Source: Mycobacterium paraseoulense (lineage in GTDB: Bacteria > Actinomycetota > Actinomycetes > Mycobacteriales > Mycobacteriaceae). Taken from it: a DNA stretch of 64,000 bases. The stretch is from contig NZ_AP022619.1 in the NCBI RefSeq assembly GCF_010731655.1, positions 5,890,001 through 5,954,000 on the forward strand, in the 5' to 3' direction. Below the pieces are notes generated by a model that made no database searches, was not told the DNA's origin, and worked only from the letters and a program-made list of their open reading frames with translations. A program made the position numbers and the translations under genes. Positions 17,632-29,729 of this stretch are shown here, one piece after another (the first letter of the stretch is position 1; the number at the start of each line of letters is the position of its first letter).

Positions 17632-18159
17632 GTGACCACCGGGCTACCTTCGCAGACGCAGGTGATCGAGCTACTCGGTGATGAGTTCGCGCGCGCTGGA
17701 TACGAGATCGAAGACGTGGTCATCGACGCGCGGACGCGCCCGCCGCGGATCATGGTGATCGCCGACGGTGACAAAGCCCTCGACCTGGACACCATCGCGA
17801 CGCTGTCGCGCTCGGCGTCCGCTTTGCTGGACGGCCTCGACGACGTCGCAGACCGCTACGTGCTCGAGGTGAGCTCGCCGGGGGTGGACCGCCCGCTGGC
17901 CAGTGAAAAGCATTTCCGCCGCGCCCGCGGCCGCAAGGTCGACGTCGTCCTCGCGGATGGTTCTCGGCTGACCGGCCGGGTCGGCGAGACGCGCGGCGGC
18001 GCCGTCGCGCTGGTGGTCCGCGAGGGCCGCGACTATCGGCTGCGCGACATCCCGCTCGCCGATATCGCCAAAGCCGTTGTTCAGGTGGAGTTTTCGCCCC
18101 CAGCGCAAGCGGAGTTGGACCTGGCGGGCCAGGCCGACAGGACGGAGGCCGGAGCATGA
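17632..18159 (+). CDS. rimP: RimP, ribosome maturation factor
   Basis: Needed for 30S subunit assembly. 175 aa: N-terminal alpha/beta domain with [13 protein letters not shown], then an SH3-like C-terminal domain (about residues 95-165). The start GTG at 17632 has GAGGAG upstream. It opens the rimP-nusA-ylxR-infB-rbfA operon. Its stop is embedded in ATGA, the ATG of which begins a 44-codon frame that runs exactly to nusA; see the repeat entry. Confidence 0.93.
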   Translation: MTTGLPSQTQVIELLGDEFARAGYEIEDVVIDARTRPPRIMVIADGDKALDLDTIATLSRSASALLDGLDDVADRYVLEVSSPGVDRPLASEKHFRRARGRKVDVVLADGSRLTGRVGETRGGAVALVVREGRDYRLRDIPLADIAKAVVQVEFSPPAQAELDLAGQADRTEAGA

Positions 18160-18290
18160 ACCGCGCCAGCGACGATGCAGTGGGGGCGCCCCCGGCCGCG
18201 AAGCGGCGAGGGGGACGTAGCGATGTGGGGGCACGCCCCCACAAGTGGGAGGTACCCCCACCCGCTTGCGGGGGAGAGGAGCGGCGCTGA
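18156..18290 (+). repeat. MIRU-like GC-rich hairpin repeat inserted between rimP and nusA
   Basis: The segment contains nested GC-rich dyads, for example GTGGGGGCAC...GCCCCCAC, GTGGG...CCCAC and CCCGCTTGCGGGGG. ATGAAC occurs at both ends (18156 and 18290), as if an original ATGA stop/start junction had been split by the insertion. This is how mycobacterial interspersed repetitive units behave: they enter overlapping stop/start codons of operons and carry a small frame that keeps the genes coupled. A shortened relative lies inside the acyl-CoA dehydrogenase gene at 60024-60053. Confidence 0.65.
18156..18290 (+). CDS. 44-codon coupling frame carried by the repeat
   Basis: ATG at 18156 overlaps the rimP stop (ATGA) and the TGA at 18288-18290 overlaps the nusA ATG (TGATG). 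The 44 residues are Arg/Pro/Gly-rich (starts [18 protein letters not shown], ends CGGEERR) and resemble no protein family I know. It probably serves to keep ribosomes moving from rimP into nusA, not as a functional peptide. The alternative is an untranslated spacer with nusA using the GGGGAGAGGAG ribosome site alone. Confidence 0.3.
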   Translation: MNRASDDAVGAPPAAKRRGGRSDVGARPHKWEVPPPACGGEERR

Positions 18291-19345
18291 TGAACATCGA
18301 CATGGCCGCGCTGCACGCCATCGAGGTGGACCGGGGCATCTCGGTCAGCGAGCTGCTCGAGACAATCAAATCGGCGCTGCTGACCGCCTACCGGCACACC
18401 GAGGGCCACCAGAACGACGCGCGAATCGAGATCGACCGCAAGACCGGCGTCGTTCGCGTCGTCGCCCGTGAGACGGACGACGACGGCAACGTGATCAGCG
18501 AATGGGACGACACGCCCGAGGGTTTCGGCCGCATCGCCGCCACCACCGCCCGCCAGGTAATGCTGCAGCGGTTCCGCGACGCGGAGAACGAGCGCACCTA
18601 CGGCGAGTTCTCCACCCGCGAGGGCGAGATCGTCGCGGGCGTCATTCAGCGGGACAGCCGCGCCAACGCCCGCGGCCTGGTGGTGGTCCGGATGGGGACC
18701 GAGACCAAAGCCTCGGAGGGCGTGATCCCCGCGGCCGAACAGGTCCCCGGCGAAAGCTACGAGCACGGCAACCGGGTGCGTTGCTACGTGATCGGGGTGA
18801 CCCGCGGCACGCGGGAGCCGCTGATCACGCTGTCGCGGACGCATCCCAACCTGGTGCGCAAGTTGTTCTCCCTGGAGGTCCCCGAGATCGCCGACGGTTC
18901 GGTCGAAATCGTTGCGGTGGCGCGGGAGGCCGGCCATCGCTCCAAGATCGCGGTGAAGTCCAACGTCCCCGGCCTGAACGCGAAAGGGGCCTGCATCGGC
19001 CCCATGGGCCAGCGGGTCCGCAACGTGATGAGCGAGCTGTCCGGCGAGAAGATCGACATCATCGACTACGACGAAGACCCGTCCCGCTTCGTCGCCAACG
19101 CGTTGTCGCCGGCCAAGGTGGTGTCCGTGTCGATCATCGACCAGAACGCCCGCGCCGCCCGCGTGGTGGTGCCCGACTTCCAGCTGTCGCTGGCCATCGG
19201 CAAGGAGGGCCAGAACGCTCGGCTGGCCGCCCGGCTCACCGGGTGGCGCATCGACATCCGCGGCGACACGCCAGGCGGATCCGATGCGCATTCGGCCGGC
19301 CACCCCGAACACGGGGCCACCCACGGGATGGCGCACGACCGCTGA
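18290..19345 (+). CDS. nusA: NusA, transcription elongation/termination factor
   Basis: Binds RNA polymerase and nascent RNA, affecting pausing, termination and rRNA antitermination. 351 aa, close to the M. tuberculosis protein. N-terminal RNAP-binding domain (1-about 125), S1 domain (about 130-200, [25 protein letters not shown]), then two KH domains with [10 protein letters not shown] and [14 protein letters not shown]. There is no acidic repeat domain, as expected in actinobacteria. The His-rich tail ([17 protein letters not shown]) is short. The ATG at 18290 has AGGAG eight bases upstream. Confidence 0.95.
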   Translation: MNIDMAALHAIEVDRGISVSELLETIKSALLTAYRHTEGHQNDARIEIDRKTGVVRVVARETDDDGNVISEWDDTPEGFGRIAATTARQVMLQRFRDAENERTYGEFSTREGEIVAGVIQRDSRANARGLVVVRMGTETKASEGVIPAAEQVPGESYEHGNRVRCYVIGVTRGTREPLITLSRTHPNLVRKLFSLEVPEIADGSVEIVAVAREAGHRSKIAVKSNVPGLNAKGACIGPMGQRVRNVMSELSGEKIDIIDYDEDPSRFVANALSPAKVVSVSIIDQNARAARVVVPDFQLSLAIGKEGQNARLAARLTGWRIDIRGDTPGGSDAHSAGHPEHGATHGMAHDR

Positions 19346-19417
19346 CGTGGCAAACCCGCGCGGGTCGCGGAGAGCGGCCGGACCCTCGGGCGGTTCTGAC
19401 CATCGGATAAGTGACGC

Positions 19418-19429
19418 TAGACTGAGCCG
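19418..19429 (+). promoter_or_regulatory. Leaderless-type promoter for the ylxR gene
   Basis: TAGACT at 19418-19423 is followed by five bases and the GTG at 19429. This would allow ylxR-infB to be transcribed separately from rimP-nusA as a leaderless message. Confidence 0.45.
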
Positions 19430-19791
19430 TGATCCAGCGTGAGCCTTCGGTCTCGGCGCATAGACGTGTAGACGGACCAGTCCGCACGTGCGTCGGGTGC
19501 CGGAAGCGAGAGCTGGCCGTCGAACTGCTTCGCGTCGTGGCTGTGTCGGACGGGAACGGCGAACTTGCCGTGATCGTTGACACCGGGACCAGCCTGCCGG
19601 GGCGGGGTGCGTGGGTGCACCCCGTACCGCAATGCGTGCAACAGGCGATTCGGCGGCGGGCTTTCACCAGAGCGCTGCGCATCGACCGTCCACCGGACAC
19701 ATCCGCGCTGGTCGAGTACGTGGAAGCGCTCGACCCGCCCGGCAACAGAAGAGGCAGCAAAGAACATGAGCACACCGTGAAGTCCCGATGA
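19429..19791 (+). CDS. YlxR-family RNA-binding protein (DUF448)
   Basis: A 120-residue small basic protein. The family motif RTCVGCRKRE is at about 19-28 and GRGAWVHP near 58-65. YlxR proteins sit between nusA and infB in very many bacteria and bind RNA; one has been implicated in tRNA or RNase P-related regulation elsewhere. Starts at GTG 19429 without a ribosome site. Confidence 0.88.
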   Translation: MIQREPSVSAHRRVDGPVRTCVGCRKRELAVELLRVVAVSDGNGELAVIVDTGTSLPGRGAWVHPVPQCVQQAIRRRAFTRALRIDRPPDTSALVEYVEALDPPGNRRGSKEHEHTVKSR

Positions 19792-19855
19792 CCATGCGTC
19801 ATAGCTAAACCCGAGGCGCGGCCCCACGACTGTCGCCTCTTAGACAGGAGATGTA

Positions 19856-22623
19856 GTGGCAGGTAAGGCCCGCGTACACGAGTTGGCTAAGGAACTCGGT
19901 GTCAGCAGCAAGGAAGTTCTCGCCCGGCTCAATGAACAGGGCGAATTCGTAAAGTCCGCATCCTCGACGGTGGAGGCGCCGGTCGCCCGCCGACTGCGCG
20001 AATCGTTCGGGGGCGGCAAGGCGGCTCCGCAAAAGGCCGCGCCCAAGGCGGCCGCGAAGGCCCCCGTCAAGGGGCCGGACAAATCGCTCGATCAGGCCCT
20101 GGACAAGGCCATCGGCAACGGCGAAGCGGCCGGCGCGCCCGCCGGCGGTACGACCACCGCCCCCGCCCAAGCCGCGCCCGCGGAAGCGCCCGCGCGTCCC
20201 GGTCCGGTGCCCGGCCAACCCGCACCCGGTCAGCCGCAGCCGCCCGCTCCCGGGCAGCCGACCGGCCAGCCCCAGGCCCAGCCCGGTCCCCATCCCGGCA
20301 TGACGCCGGGTCCCCGGCCCGGCCCGGCGCCGAAGCCCGGCGTCCGCACCCCGCGCGTCGGCAACAACCCGTTCTCCTCCGCGCAGCCCGTCGACCGGCC
20401 GATCCCGCGGCCCATGGCGCCGCGGCCCGGTGCGCCGAGGCCCGGCGGTCCGCGGCCCGGGGCGTCACCCGGCAACATGCCGCCGCGTCCCGGCGGTGCC
20501 GCGGGTCAGGGCCGCCCGGCCCGGCCCGGCGCCCCGCGCCCCGGCGGTGGCCGGCCCGGCGGGCCCGGCGGCCGCGACGGCGGCGGCGGCAATTACCGCG
20601 GCGGTGGCGGCGGAGTCGGCGCCCCGCCCGGCGGTGGCGGTCCGGGAGGTTTTCGCGGCCGTCCCGGTGGCGGTGGCGGCGGTGGCCGTCCCGGTCAGCG
20701 CGGCGGCGCCGCCGGCGCGTTCGGCCGTCCCGGCGGTGCGCCCCGGCGTGGCCGCAAGTCGAAGCGGGCGAAACGCGCCGAGTACGAGAACATGCAGGCG
20801 CCCGTCGTCGGCGGCGTGCGGTTGCCGCACGGCAACGGCGAGACGATCCGGTTGGCCCGCGGTGCGTCGCTCTCCGACTTCGCCGACAAGATCAACGCCA
20901 ACCCGGCCTCGCTGGTGCAGGCGCTGTTCAACCTCGGCGAGATGGTCACGGCCACCCAGTCGGTCGGCGACGAGACGCTCGAGCTGCTGGGCAGCGAGAT
21001 GAACTATGTCGTCCAGGTCGTCAGCCCGGAGGACGAGGACCGCGAGCTGCTGGAATCCTTCGACCTGACCTATGGCGAGGACGAGGGCACCGAGGAAGAC
21101 CTGCAGACGCGGCCGCCGGTGGTGACCGTGATGGGTCACGTCGACCACGGTAAGACCCGGCTGCTGGACACCATCCGGAATGCCAGCGTGCGCGAGGCCG
21201 AGGCCGGGGGCATCACCCAGCACATCGGTGCCTACCAGGTGGGCGTCGACTTCGAGGGCAGCGAGCGGCTGATCACGTTCATCGACACCCCGGGTCACGA
21301 GGCGTTCACCGCCATGCGTGCCCGCGGCGCGAAGGCCACCGACATCGCGATCCTGGTGGTCGCCGCCGACGACGGCGTGATGCCGCAGACGGTGGAGGCG
21401 ATCAACCACGCGCAGGCGGCCGACGTGCCGATCGTGGTGGCCGTCAACAAGATCGACAAGGAGGGCGCCGACCCGGCCAAGATCCGGGCCCAGCTCACCG
21501 AATACGGTTTGGTCGCAGAGGATTTCGGCGGGGACACGATGTTCGTCGACATCTCGGCGAAGGAGGGCACCAACATCGAGGCGCTCGAGGAGGCGGTGCT
21601 GCTGACCGCGGACGCCGCCCTGGACCTGCGGGCCAACCCCGACATGGAGGCCCAGGGTGTGGCGATCGAGGCGCACCTGGACCGCGGTCGCGGCCCGGTC
21701 GCCACGGTGCTGGTGCAGCGCGGCACCCTGCGGGTCGGCGACTCCGTCGTCGCCGGCGACGCCTACGGCCGGGTCCGCCGCATGGTCGACGAGCACGGCG
21801 ACGACGTCGAGGAGGCGCTGCCGTCGCGGCCGGTGCAGGTCATCGGCTTCACGTCGGTCCCGGGCGCGGGCGACAACTTCCTGGTCGTCGACGAGGATCG
21901 CATCGCCCGCCAGATCGCCGACCGGCGCAGCGCCCGTAAGCGCAACGCGCTGGCGGCACGGTCGCGCAAGCGGATCAGCCTGGAGGACCTGGACTCGGCG
22001 CTGAAGGAAACCAGCCAGCTGAACCTGATCCTCAAGGGCGACAACGCCGGTACCGTCGAGGCGCTGGAGGAGGCCCTGATGGGCATCCAGGTCGACGACG
22101 AGGTGATGTTGCGCGTGATCGACCGCGGCGTCGGTGGCATCACGGAGACCAACGTCAACCTGGCGTCGGCATCGGACGCCATCATCATCGGCTTCAACGT
22201 GCGCGCCGAGGGGAAGGCGACGGAGCTGGCCAACCGCGAGGGTGTCGAGATCCGCTACTACTCGGTGATCTACCAGGCGATCGACGACATCGAGAAGGCC
22301 CTGCGCGGGATGCTCAAGCCGATCTACGAGGAGAACCAGTTGGGGCGGGCCGAGATCCGCGCGATCTTCCGGTCCTCCAAGGTCGGCATCATCGCCGGCT
22401 GCATGATCAGCTCGGGGGTGGTGCGCCGCAACGCCAAGGCTCGGCTGTTGCGGGACAACATCGTGGTCGTCGACAACCTCTCGATCACCTCGCTGCGCCG
22501 GGAGAAGGACGACGTGACCGAGGTCCGCGAGGGCTTCGAGTGCGGTATGACGCTGGGCTACTCCGATATCAAGGAAGGCGACATCATCGAGTCCTACGAG
22601 CTCGTCGAGAAGGAGCGCGCCTG

Positions 22624-22624
<1 letters not shown>
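19856..22624 (+). CDS. infB: InfB, translation initiation factor IF-2
   Basis: GTPase that brings fMet-tRNA to the 30S subunit. 922 aa. IF2_N domain at the start ([20 protein letters not shown]), then about 230 residues of Pro/Gly/Arg/Ala low complexity with many GGGG, PRPG and RPGG runs, the G domain with GHVDHGKT near 427-434, DTPGHE and NKID, and the C-terminal domains that bind initiator tRNA. The start is the GTG at 19856 with AGGAG upstream. The TGA shares its A with the rbfA ATG. Confidence 0.96.
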
Positions 22625-24636
<2,012 letters not shown>

Positions 24637-24671
24637 CAGCTGATCGTATTGGTTGCCCTCAGTTCACGCGC

Positions 24672-25421
24672 CTAGCGGACCTGCGCCCGCCCGCGCTGCA
24701 GCACCGCCTCGCGGTTGGCGGCGATGTCGTCGCCGCTGGTCCGGAACTGGCGGGCGGCCGTCGCTTCGAGCCACAGCCCCGCACCGGTCTGCGCATCGTC
24801 GATGCGGTGGTAGGAGGCCAGCAGCGCGCGCACCGCGTCCTGGTTGTTCCCGACGATCGACGCCGCCACTGCGCGGGCGGCGCTCAGCAGCCGGTCGTGC
24901 GGCACCACCTCGGTCACCAGCCCGGCGCGCAGCGCGTCGGCGGCGGACAGGTAGTCCCCGGTCATGCTCATCCGCCGGGCCAGGCCGACGCCCACCTTCT
25001 GCGGCAACCGCACGCTCAGCCCCCAGGTGGGCAGCAGGCCCACCCGGGCGTGGGTGTCGGCGAACCGGGCGTTCTCCGAGGCGATCAGGATGTCGCAGTA
25101 CAGGGCGAGCTCCAGCCCGCCGGTCACCGCGGCGCCGTTGATGGCACCGATGACCGGCTTGCTCAGTGGTGGCCAGCGCGGGGAGATGTCCGGAAGCGCC
25201 GAGGAACCCCCCAACTCCTTGAGGTCCAGGCCCGCGCAGAACACCGGGTCGGTGCCGGTGACGATGATGACGTCCACGTCGTCGTCGGTTTCGGCGTCGG
25301 CCAGGGCCCCGAAGAACCGGTCCCGCAGCGCCGAAGACAGCGCGTTGCGGGACTGGGGCCGGTTGAGGGTCAGGGTGCGCACCCGCTCGTCGGTGTCGAT
25401 CAGCAGGATGTCGTCGCTCAT
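24672..25421 (-). CDS. echA16: EchA16, enoyl-CoA hydratase/isomerase family
   Basis: A 249-residue crotonase-fold protein acting on a CoA ester. Oxyanion-hole segments are FCAGLDLKEL and AINGAAVTGGLELAL. At the usual first catalytic Glu position, the sequence LPTWGLSVRLPQKVG has Trp-Gly in place of the Glu-rich loop of classical hydratases, so hydratase activity is uncertain. The C-terminus LEATAARQFRTSGD is typical of the mycobacterial EchA16 group. Substrate unknown. Confidence 0.85.
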   Translation of the reverse strand: MSDDILLIDTDERVRTLTLNRPQSRNALSSALRDRFFGALADAETDDDVDVIIVTGTDPVFCAGLDLKELGGSSALPDISPRWPPLSKPVIGAINGAAVTGGLELALYCDILIASENARFADTHARVGLLPTWGLSVRLPQKVGVGLARRMSMTGDYLSAADALRAGLVTEVVPHDRLLSAARAVAASIVGNNQDAVRALLASYHRIDDAQTGAGLWLEATAARQFRTSGDDIAANREAVLQRGRAQVR

Positions 25422-25464
25422 GAGATCACCGTAAAGGGTCGCCGGCCGCGCCTATCGTTGAGGC

Positions 25465-25734
25465 ATGTGCCGGAACATCACCGAGTTGCGCGGGCTTCAG
25501 CCGGCGGCCACCCCCGAGGAGATCGCGGCGGCGGCGCGCCAATATGTGCGCAAGGTCAGCGGGATCACCCGACCCTCGGCGGCGAACGCCGAGGCCTTCG
25601 AGGCGGCGGTGGCCGACGTCACCGAGGCGACGACGCGGTTGCTCGCGACCCTGCCCGCGCGGCGGCAGCCGCCCAAGACCGTCCCGCCCCTGCGCCGGCC
25701 CGAGGTGGCCGCCCGGCTGGCCGGCGCGCAATGA
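25465..25734 (+). CDS. DUF2277 protein
   Basis: An 89-residue protein beginning MCRNITELRGLQPAATPEEI, the constant N-terminus of DUF2277. The region EIAAAARQYVRKVSGITRPS is also typical. Function is unknown. Its stop overlaps the start of the DUF1802 gene (ATGA), so the pair is one unit. Confidence 0.8.
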   Translation: MCRNITELRGLQPAATPEEIAAAARQYVRKVSGITRPSAANAEAFEAAVADVTEATTRLLATLPARRQPPKTVPPLRRPEVAARLAGAQ

Positions 25735-26303
25735 CGCACACCGCGACGATGCCCGCGCTCAAGGAGTGGAGCGCGGCCGTGCACGCCCTGCTGGACGGCC
25801 GCCAGCGGGTGCTGCTGCGCAAGGGCGGCATCGGGGAGAAGCGGTTCGAACTGGCCGCCCGCGAGTTCCTGTTGTTCCCGACCGTCGCGCACAGCCACGC
25901 GGAGCGCGTCCGGCCCGAGCATCGCGATCTGCTGGAAGCGGCCGCCGCCGACAGCACCGACGATCGCTTGGTGCTCCGAGCGGCCGCGAAAGTCGTTGCG
26001 GCGGTGGAGGTTGACCGGCCCGACGGCCTCGCGGCGATCGAGGATCTGCACATCTGGACCGCCGAGTCGGTGCGGGCCGACCGGCTCGACTTCCGCCCCA
26101 AGCGCAAACTGGCCGTGCTGGTGGTGTCGGTGCACCCGCTGGCCGAGCCGGTGGAGATCGCCCGGACCCCCGACCACGGCGGGTGCAAGAGCTGGGTGGA
26201 GCTGCCGGTGCACGCGCCGTTGGGGCCGCCGATGTGCGACCCCGTTCATGACGAGGCCGCGCTAGCCGAGGTCGCCGCCCGCGTCCGCCGCGCCGTTGCC
26301 TGA
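25731..26303 (+). CDS. DUF1802 protein
   Basis: 190 aa from the ATG at 25731. Opens with LKEWSAAVHALLDGRQRVLLRKGGIGEK and contains EFLLFPTVAHS, the hallmarks of DUF1802, a family without a known function. A much longer frame reads back through the DUF2277 gene and beyond, but nothing supports it. Its 3' end overlaps the converging hydrolase gene by 42 bases. Confidence 0.8.
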   Translation: MTHTATMPALKEWSAAVHALLDGRQRVLLRKGGIGEKRFELAAREFLLFPTVAHSHAERVRPEHRDLLEAAAADSTDDRLVLRAAAKVVAAVEVDRPDGLAAIEDLHIWTAESVRADRLDFRPKRKLAVLVVSVHPLAEPVEIARTPDHGGCKSWVELPVHAPLGPPMCDPVHDEAALAEVAARVRRAVA

Positions 26304-27992
26304 CAGGTCACCCGGGCCGACGGGCAGCAGCAACCGGGAGCGCCCGTAGCGCACGGTGTGGGTGACCGGCTTCGATTGCCGGCCGGTCAAGGTCGGCTCG
26401 CCGGTGCCCAGGTTGCGCGCGTAGCGGGGAAACCAGCTGCCGGCGATCAGCACGCGGATGCGTGAGCCGGCGCGGAAGCGGTGGGCGATGCCGTCGAGTT
26501 CGACCCGGACGGTCTTCCTCGAGTTCTTGGCGATCGCCCCGAGCCTCCGGTAGCCGTCGCTGACGTTCGTCGACCGGCCCTTGGCGTCGACCTCGCTCAC
26601 CCGCACGAACAGGTCGGCATGCGGGTTGTCCGTGCCGTGCGCCAGCTCGACGGCCGGGCTGCCGTAGACGCACACGTCGTGGGTGAGGGTCAGGCTGGTG
26701 AAGGCCAGCACGTCGTCGCGCGACGCGAGCCGGCTGTCGTCGCGATAACCGCCGTTCGGCGACAGCAGCGGGCCACCGGTGGTGGGCGTGGGGTCGGCGG
26801 GGTCGTAGCGGAAGGTCGCCGGCGCCAACCTCGTCAGGTCCGTCGGCGCGGTCTCGCCCAGGTGGCCGCCGGGCCGCAGATACAGCGCGCGCTCGGTGGT
26901 GGCGGGCGGCCAGTCGGCCACGTTGCGCCACCCCTGCCCCTTGTCGGAGCCGGTGACGTAGACGTGGACGCGGCTGGGCCGGTGCGGGCCGGGCGCACCA
27001 CCGAGGTGGCTGCCCAGCCAGTCCAGCGACTCCCGCACGCACGTGCTCAGCCCGGTGGTGAGCAGCTGGGTATGCGTCCACGGGCCCATGGTGAGCGCGA
27101 CGTCGACGCCCCGCCGGCGCAGATGCCCGTACTGCTGCAACGTCTGCCTGACGAAGATGTCCTGCCAGCCGCCGATCAGCAGGACGGGCACGTCGACGCG
27201 GTCCAGGGCGTCGCCGCAGCGCAGCCTGTCCCAGAACGGATCGGTGGGGTCGGCGTGCTCGACCCACGACTCGAACCACGGCGCGCCGGCGCCGAGCAGC
27301 GCCCGGGCCGTCTCGCCCACCGGCAGCCCCAGTGCCGCCCGGGTCACGTGGCGGCGGTTCTGCAGCTGGCGCAGCGCGGACCGGGCGCGCACCCGATCCT
27401 CCTGGTGGGCGACCATGTCGCTCCAGCCCAGGAAGTCGTTGATCGCGAACGAGCCGGTGCCCCACACCGAGGCGTTGAAGTCGTGCGGCCCCACGGTGAT
27501 GACGGCGGCGGCGAGCTCCGGCGGCGGATCGGTGAGCAGCGCCCACTGGGTGTATCCGAGGTAGGACAGGCCGACGGTGGCGAAGCGGCCGGTGAACCAG
27601 GGCTGCTCGCGCAGCCAGGCCACCGTGTCGGCGCCGTCGGCGGCTTCGCTGGCCATCGGCTCGAAATCCCCGCCGGAGCCGAACGTGCCGCGGACGCTCT
27701 GCAGCACGACGTGGTAGCCGCGCGCCGCGTACAGCGCCGCGAACACCAGCGAGAACGGGAAGGCGCGCCCGTAGGGACCCCGGACCAGCAGGGTGCCGGC
27801 CGCCGCCGCGGTGGTTGGTGCGTAGTGATCGGCCACCAGCTCGACGCCGTCGCGCATCGGCACCCGGACCCGTTCCACGGCGTAATCGGTGGTCGCCGCA
27901 GGCAGGCCCAGCAGCCGGCCGACGGCCTTGCCGCCGAGGTGTCGCAGCGTGTGCAGCGAGGGCTGGACGGCGCGCGTCGAGGTGATACTCAC
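26262..27992 (-). CDS. CocE/NonD-family serine hydrolase (Rv2800 type)
   Basis: 576 aa, X-Pro dipeptidyl-peptidase (S15) / cocaine-esterase fold. Residues 45-320 hold the alpha/beta hydrolase core with the nucleophile in GLSYLGY near residue 143, the acid around IGGWQDIF and the His in GPWTHTQL. Residues 350-576 form the jelly-roll C-terminal domain. Likely acts on small ester or amide substrates; no signal peptide, so cytosolic. It overlaps the DUF1802 gene by 42 bases tail to tail. Confidence 0.85.
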   Translation of the reverse strand: MSITSTRAVQPSLHTLRHLGGKAVGRLLGLPAATTDYAVERVRVPMRDGVELVADHYAPTTAAAAGTLLVRGPYGRAFPFSLVFAALYAARGYHVVLQSVRGTFGSGGDFEPMASEAADGADTVAWLREQPWFTGRFATVGLSYLGYTQWALLTDPPPELAAAVITVGPHDFNASVWGTGSFAINDFLGWSDMVAHQEDRVRARSALRQLQNRRHVTRAALGLPVGETARALLGAGAPWFESWVEHADPTDPFWDRLRCGDALDRVDVPVLLIGGWQDIFVRQTLQQYGHLRRRGVDVALTMGPWTHTQLLTTGLSTCVRESLDWLGSHLGGAPGPHRPSRVHVYVTGSDKGQGWRNVADWPPATTERALYLRPGGHLGETAPTDLTRLAPATFRYDPADPTPTTGGPLLSPNGGYRDDSRLASRDDVLAFTSLTLTHDVCVYGSPAVELAHGTDNPHADLFVRVSEVDAKGRSTNVSDGYRRLGAIAKNSRKTVRVELDGIAHRFRAGSRIRVLIAGSWFPRYARNLGTGEPTLTGRQSKPVTHTVRYGRSRLLLPVGPGDLSGNGAADAGGDLG

Positions 27993-28019
27993 GGTGCCCA
28001 GGTTAAGGCCGGGCCGCCG

Positions 28020-28604
28020 TCAGAATTTGTAATAGGGCGTGAGGTCGTTCGCGCGCTGCAGGTTGGTGGACATGCAGTCGACCTCGGGGTTGGAGTAGAC
28101 GGTCGAGTAGTAGAGCGCCTGCTGCAGCACGCCGTAGCTGGTCTTGAACGCGACCATGCAGGAGTAATACCAGTAGCTGTTGTGATACGTCGGCTTGAGC
28201 ACCCAGTACTGCGCGGCGCGGTGGCCCGCGATCGTGGTCTCGACGGCGTCGGCCGGCAGCGACGCCTCGTAGGTGCGCCAGATGATGGGCTCGACGGCCA
28301 GCTGGTAGTTACCCGCGTCGAAGTGGCAGCGCAGGCCGTCTTCGTGCTCGGGCGGCGTGAAGGCCAGCCCGAGCCGCTGCACCGCGTCGAACGGGATGTC
28401 CTCGCACGCGTCGAACGGCCGCGGGTCGGTGGTCGCCACGATCGGGCTCTTCATGGTGGTTTCCAGCGGCGCCGCCGTCGAGCGCAGCTCGACGCGCCCG
28501 CCGCCCGTCGGGCCCGGCGCGGCGCCCTGCCAGCCCGCCGTGCCTGCTACGGCCGCCGCGACGAGGGCTCCGACCGCCCCGATCAGACGCACCTTGGCGA
28601 ACAC
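28020..28604 (-). CDS. Secreted DUF3558-type protein, LppV-like position
   Basis: 194 aa from the GTG at 28604. A hydrophobic N-terminus (RLIGAVGALVAAAVAGTAGW) looks like a signal sequence or membrane anchor. DPRPFDACEDIPFDAVQRLGL is the DUF3558 signature, and four Cys are present in the mature part. Homologues are usually lipoproteins, but no lipobox Cys is present here, so it is likely released or anchored by the helix. It lies where M. tuberculosis has lppV, beside pptH. A TACACT hexamer (28646 to 28641) is a possible -10. Confidence 0.7.
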   Translation of the reverse strand: MFAKVRLIGAVGALVAAAVAGTAGWQGAAPGPTGGGRVELRSTAAPLETTMKSPIVATTDPRPFDACEDIPFDAVQRLGLAFTPPEHEDGLRCHFDAGNYQLAVEPIIWRTYEASLPADAVETTIAGHRAAQYWVLKPTYHNSYWYYSCMVAFKTSYGVLQQALYYSTVYSNPEVDCMSTNLQRANDLTPYYKF

Positions 28605-28751
28605 GACACCCCCTGACGGCTCGGCGCTCCTTGCCCGGGAGTGTACAAGTCGCGTCGCCGAGACCACAGTGAAACAAGAACACGTTCCAATGCCGCGGGC
28701 AAGGGCCCGCCCCGACCGGCCGACGCCCACGGGTCATTAGTCTGGTTAATC

Positions 28752-29729
28752 GTGGCTGGTCAAAATGCGGGGCACGAATCGACCAACGGGGGGCAGCCGA
28801 CGCTGTGGGCCGTGTCCGATCTGCACACCGGACACCTGGGCAACAAGCCGGTCACCGAATCGCTGCACCCGTCCTCGCCGGAGGATTGGCTGATCGTCGC
28901 CGGCGACGTCGCCGAGCGCACCGACGAGATCCGGTGGGCACTCGACCTGCTGCGCCGGCGGTTCGCCAAGGTGATCTGGGTGCCCGGCAACCACGAGCTG
29001 TGGACCACGACGCGTGACCCCGTGCAGATCTTCGGCAAGGCCCGCTACGACTACCTGGTCAACATGTGCGACGAGATGGGCGTCGTCACGCCGGAGCATC
29101 CCTTCCCGGTGTGGACCGAGCGCGGCGGCCCGGCGACGATCGTGCCGATGTTCTTGCTGTACGACTACAGCTTCCTGCCCGAGGGGGCGACGAGCAAAGC
29201 CGAGGGCCTGACCATCGCGCGGGAGCGCAACGTGGTCGCCACCGACGAGTTCCTGCTGTCCTCGGAGCCGTACCCCACCCGGGAGGCCTGGTGCCGGGAG
29301 CGGCTCGCCACCACGCGGGCCCGTCTCGAGAAGCTCGACTGGATGACACCGACCGTCCTGGTGAACCATTTCCCCCTGGTCCGCGAGCCCTGCGACGCGC
29401 TGTTCTACCCGGAGTTCTCGCTGTGGTGCGGAACCACCAAGACCGCCGACTGGCACACCCGCTACAACGCCGTGTGTTCGGTCTACGGTCACCTGCACAT
29501 CCCGCGCACCACCTGGTACGACGACGTGCGCTTCGAGGAGGTGTCGGTGGGCTACCCACGGGAGTGGCGGCGCCGCAAGCCGCACAGCTGGCTGCGCCAG
29601 GTGTTGCCCGATCCGCAATACGCGCCCGGCTACCTCAACGACTTCGGCGGTCACTTCGAGATCACTCCCGAGATGCGGCAGCAGGCCGCCCAGTTCCGGG
29701 AACGGTTGCGGCAGCGGCAATCACGATGA
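28752..29729 (+). CDS. pptH: PptH, phosphopantetheinyl hydrolase (metallophosphoesterase)
   Basis: 325 aa, calcineurin-like. Metal-binding blocks in order: SDLHTGH (22-28), VAGDVAE, PGNHE, VNHFP, YGHLH. The M. tuberculosis orthologue Rv2795c removes 4'-phosphopantetheine from carrier proteins, the reverse of PptT, and its loss gives resistance to a PptT inhibitor. Its stop overlaps the pptT start (ATGA), so maker and remover are made together. Start is the GTG at 28752, eight bases after TAGTCT. Confidence 0.92.
   Translation: MAGQNAGHESTNGGQPTLWAVSDLHTGHLGNKPVTESLHPSSPEDWLIVAGDVAERTDEIRWALDLLRRRFAKVIWVPGNHELWTTTRDPVQIFGKARYDYLVNMCDEMGVVTPEHPFPVWTERGGPATIVPMFLLYDYSFLPEGATSKAEGLTIARERNVVATDEFLLSSEPYPTREAWCRERLATTRARLEKLDWMTPTVLVNHFPLVREPCDALFYPEFSLWCGTTKTADWHTRYNAVCSVYGHLHIPRTTWYDDVRFEEVSVGYPREWRRRKPHSWLRQVLPDPQYAPGYLNDFGGHFEITPEMRQQAAQFRERLRQRQSR

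Noticed and set aside
20300-20780. Gly/Pro-rich repeats in infB as an inserted element
   Set aside because: Low-complexity N-terminal regions are normal for IF-2 of high-GC actinobacteria.
26481-28616. A 711-codon plus-strand frame opposite the CocE-type hydrolase
   Set aside because: Repetitive Val/Gly/Arg/His composition typical of antisense shadows; the minus-strand hydrolase is complete.
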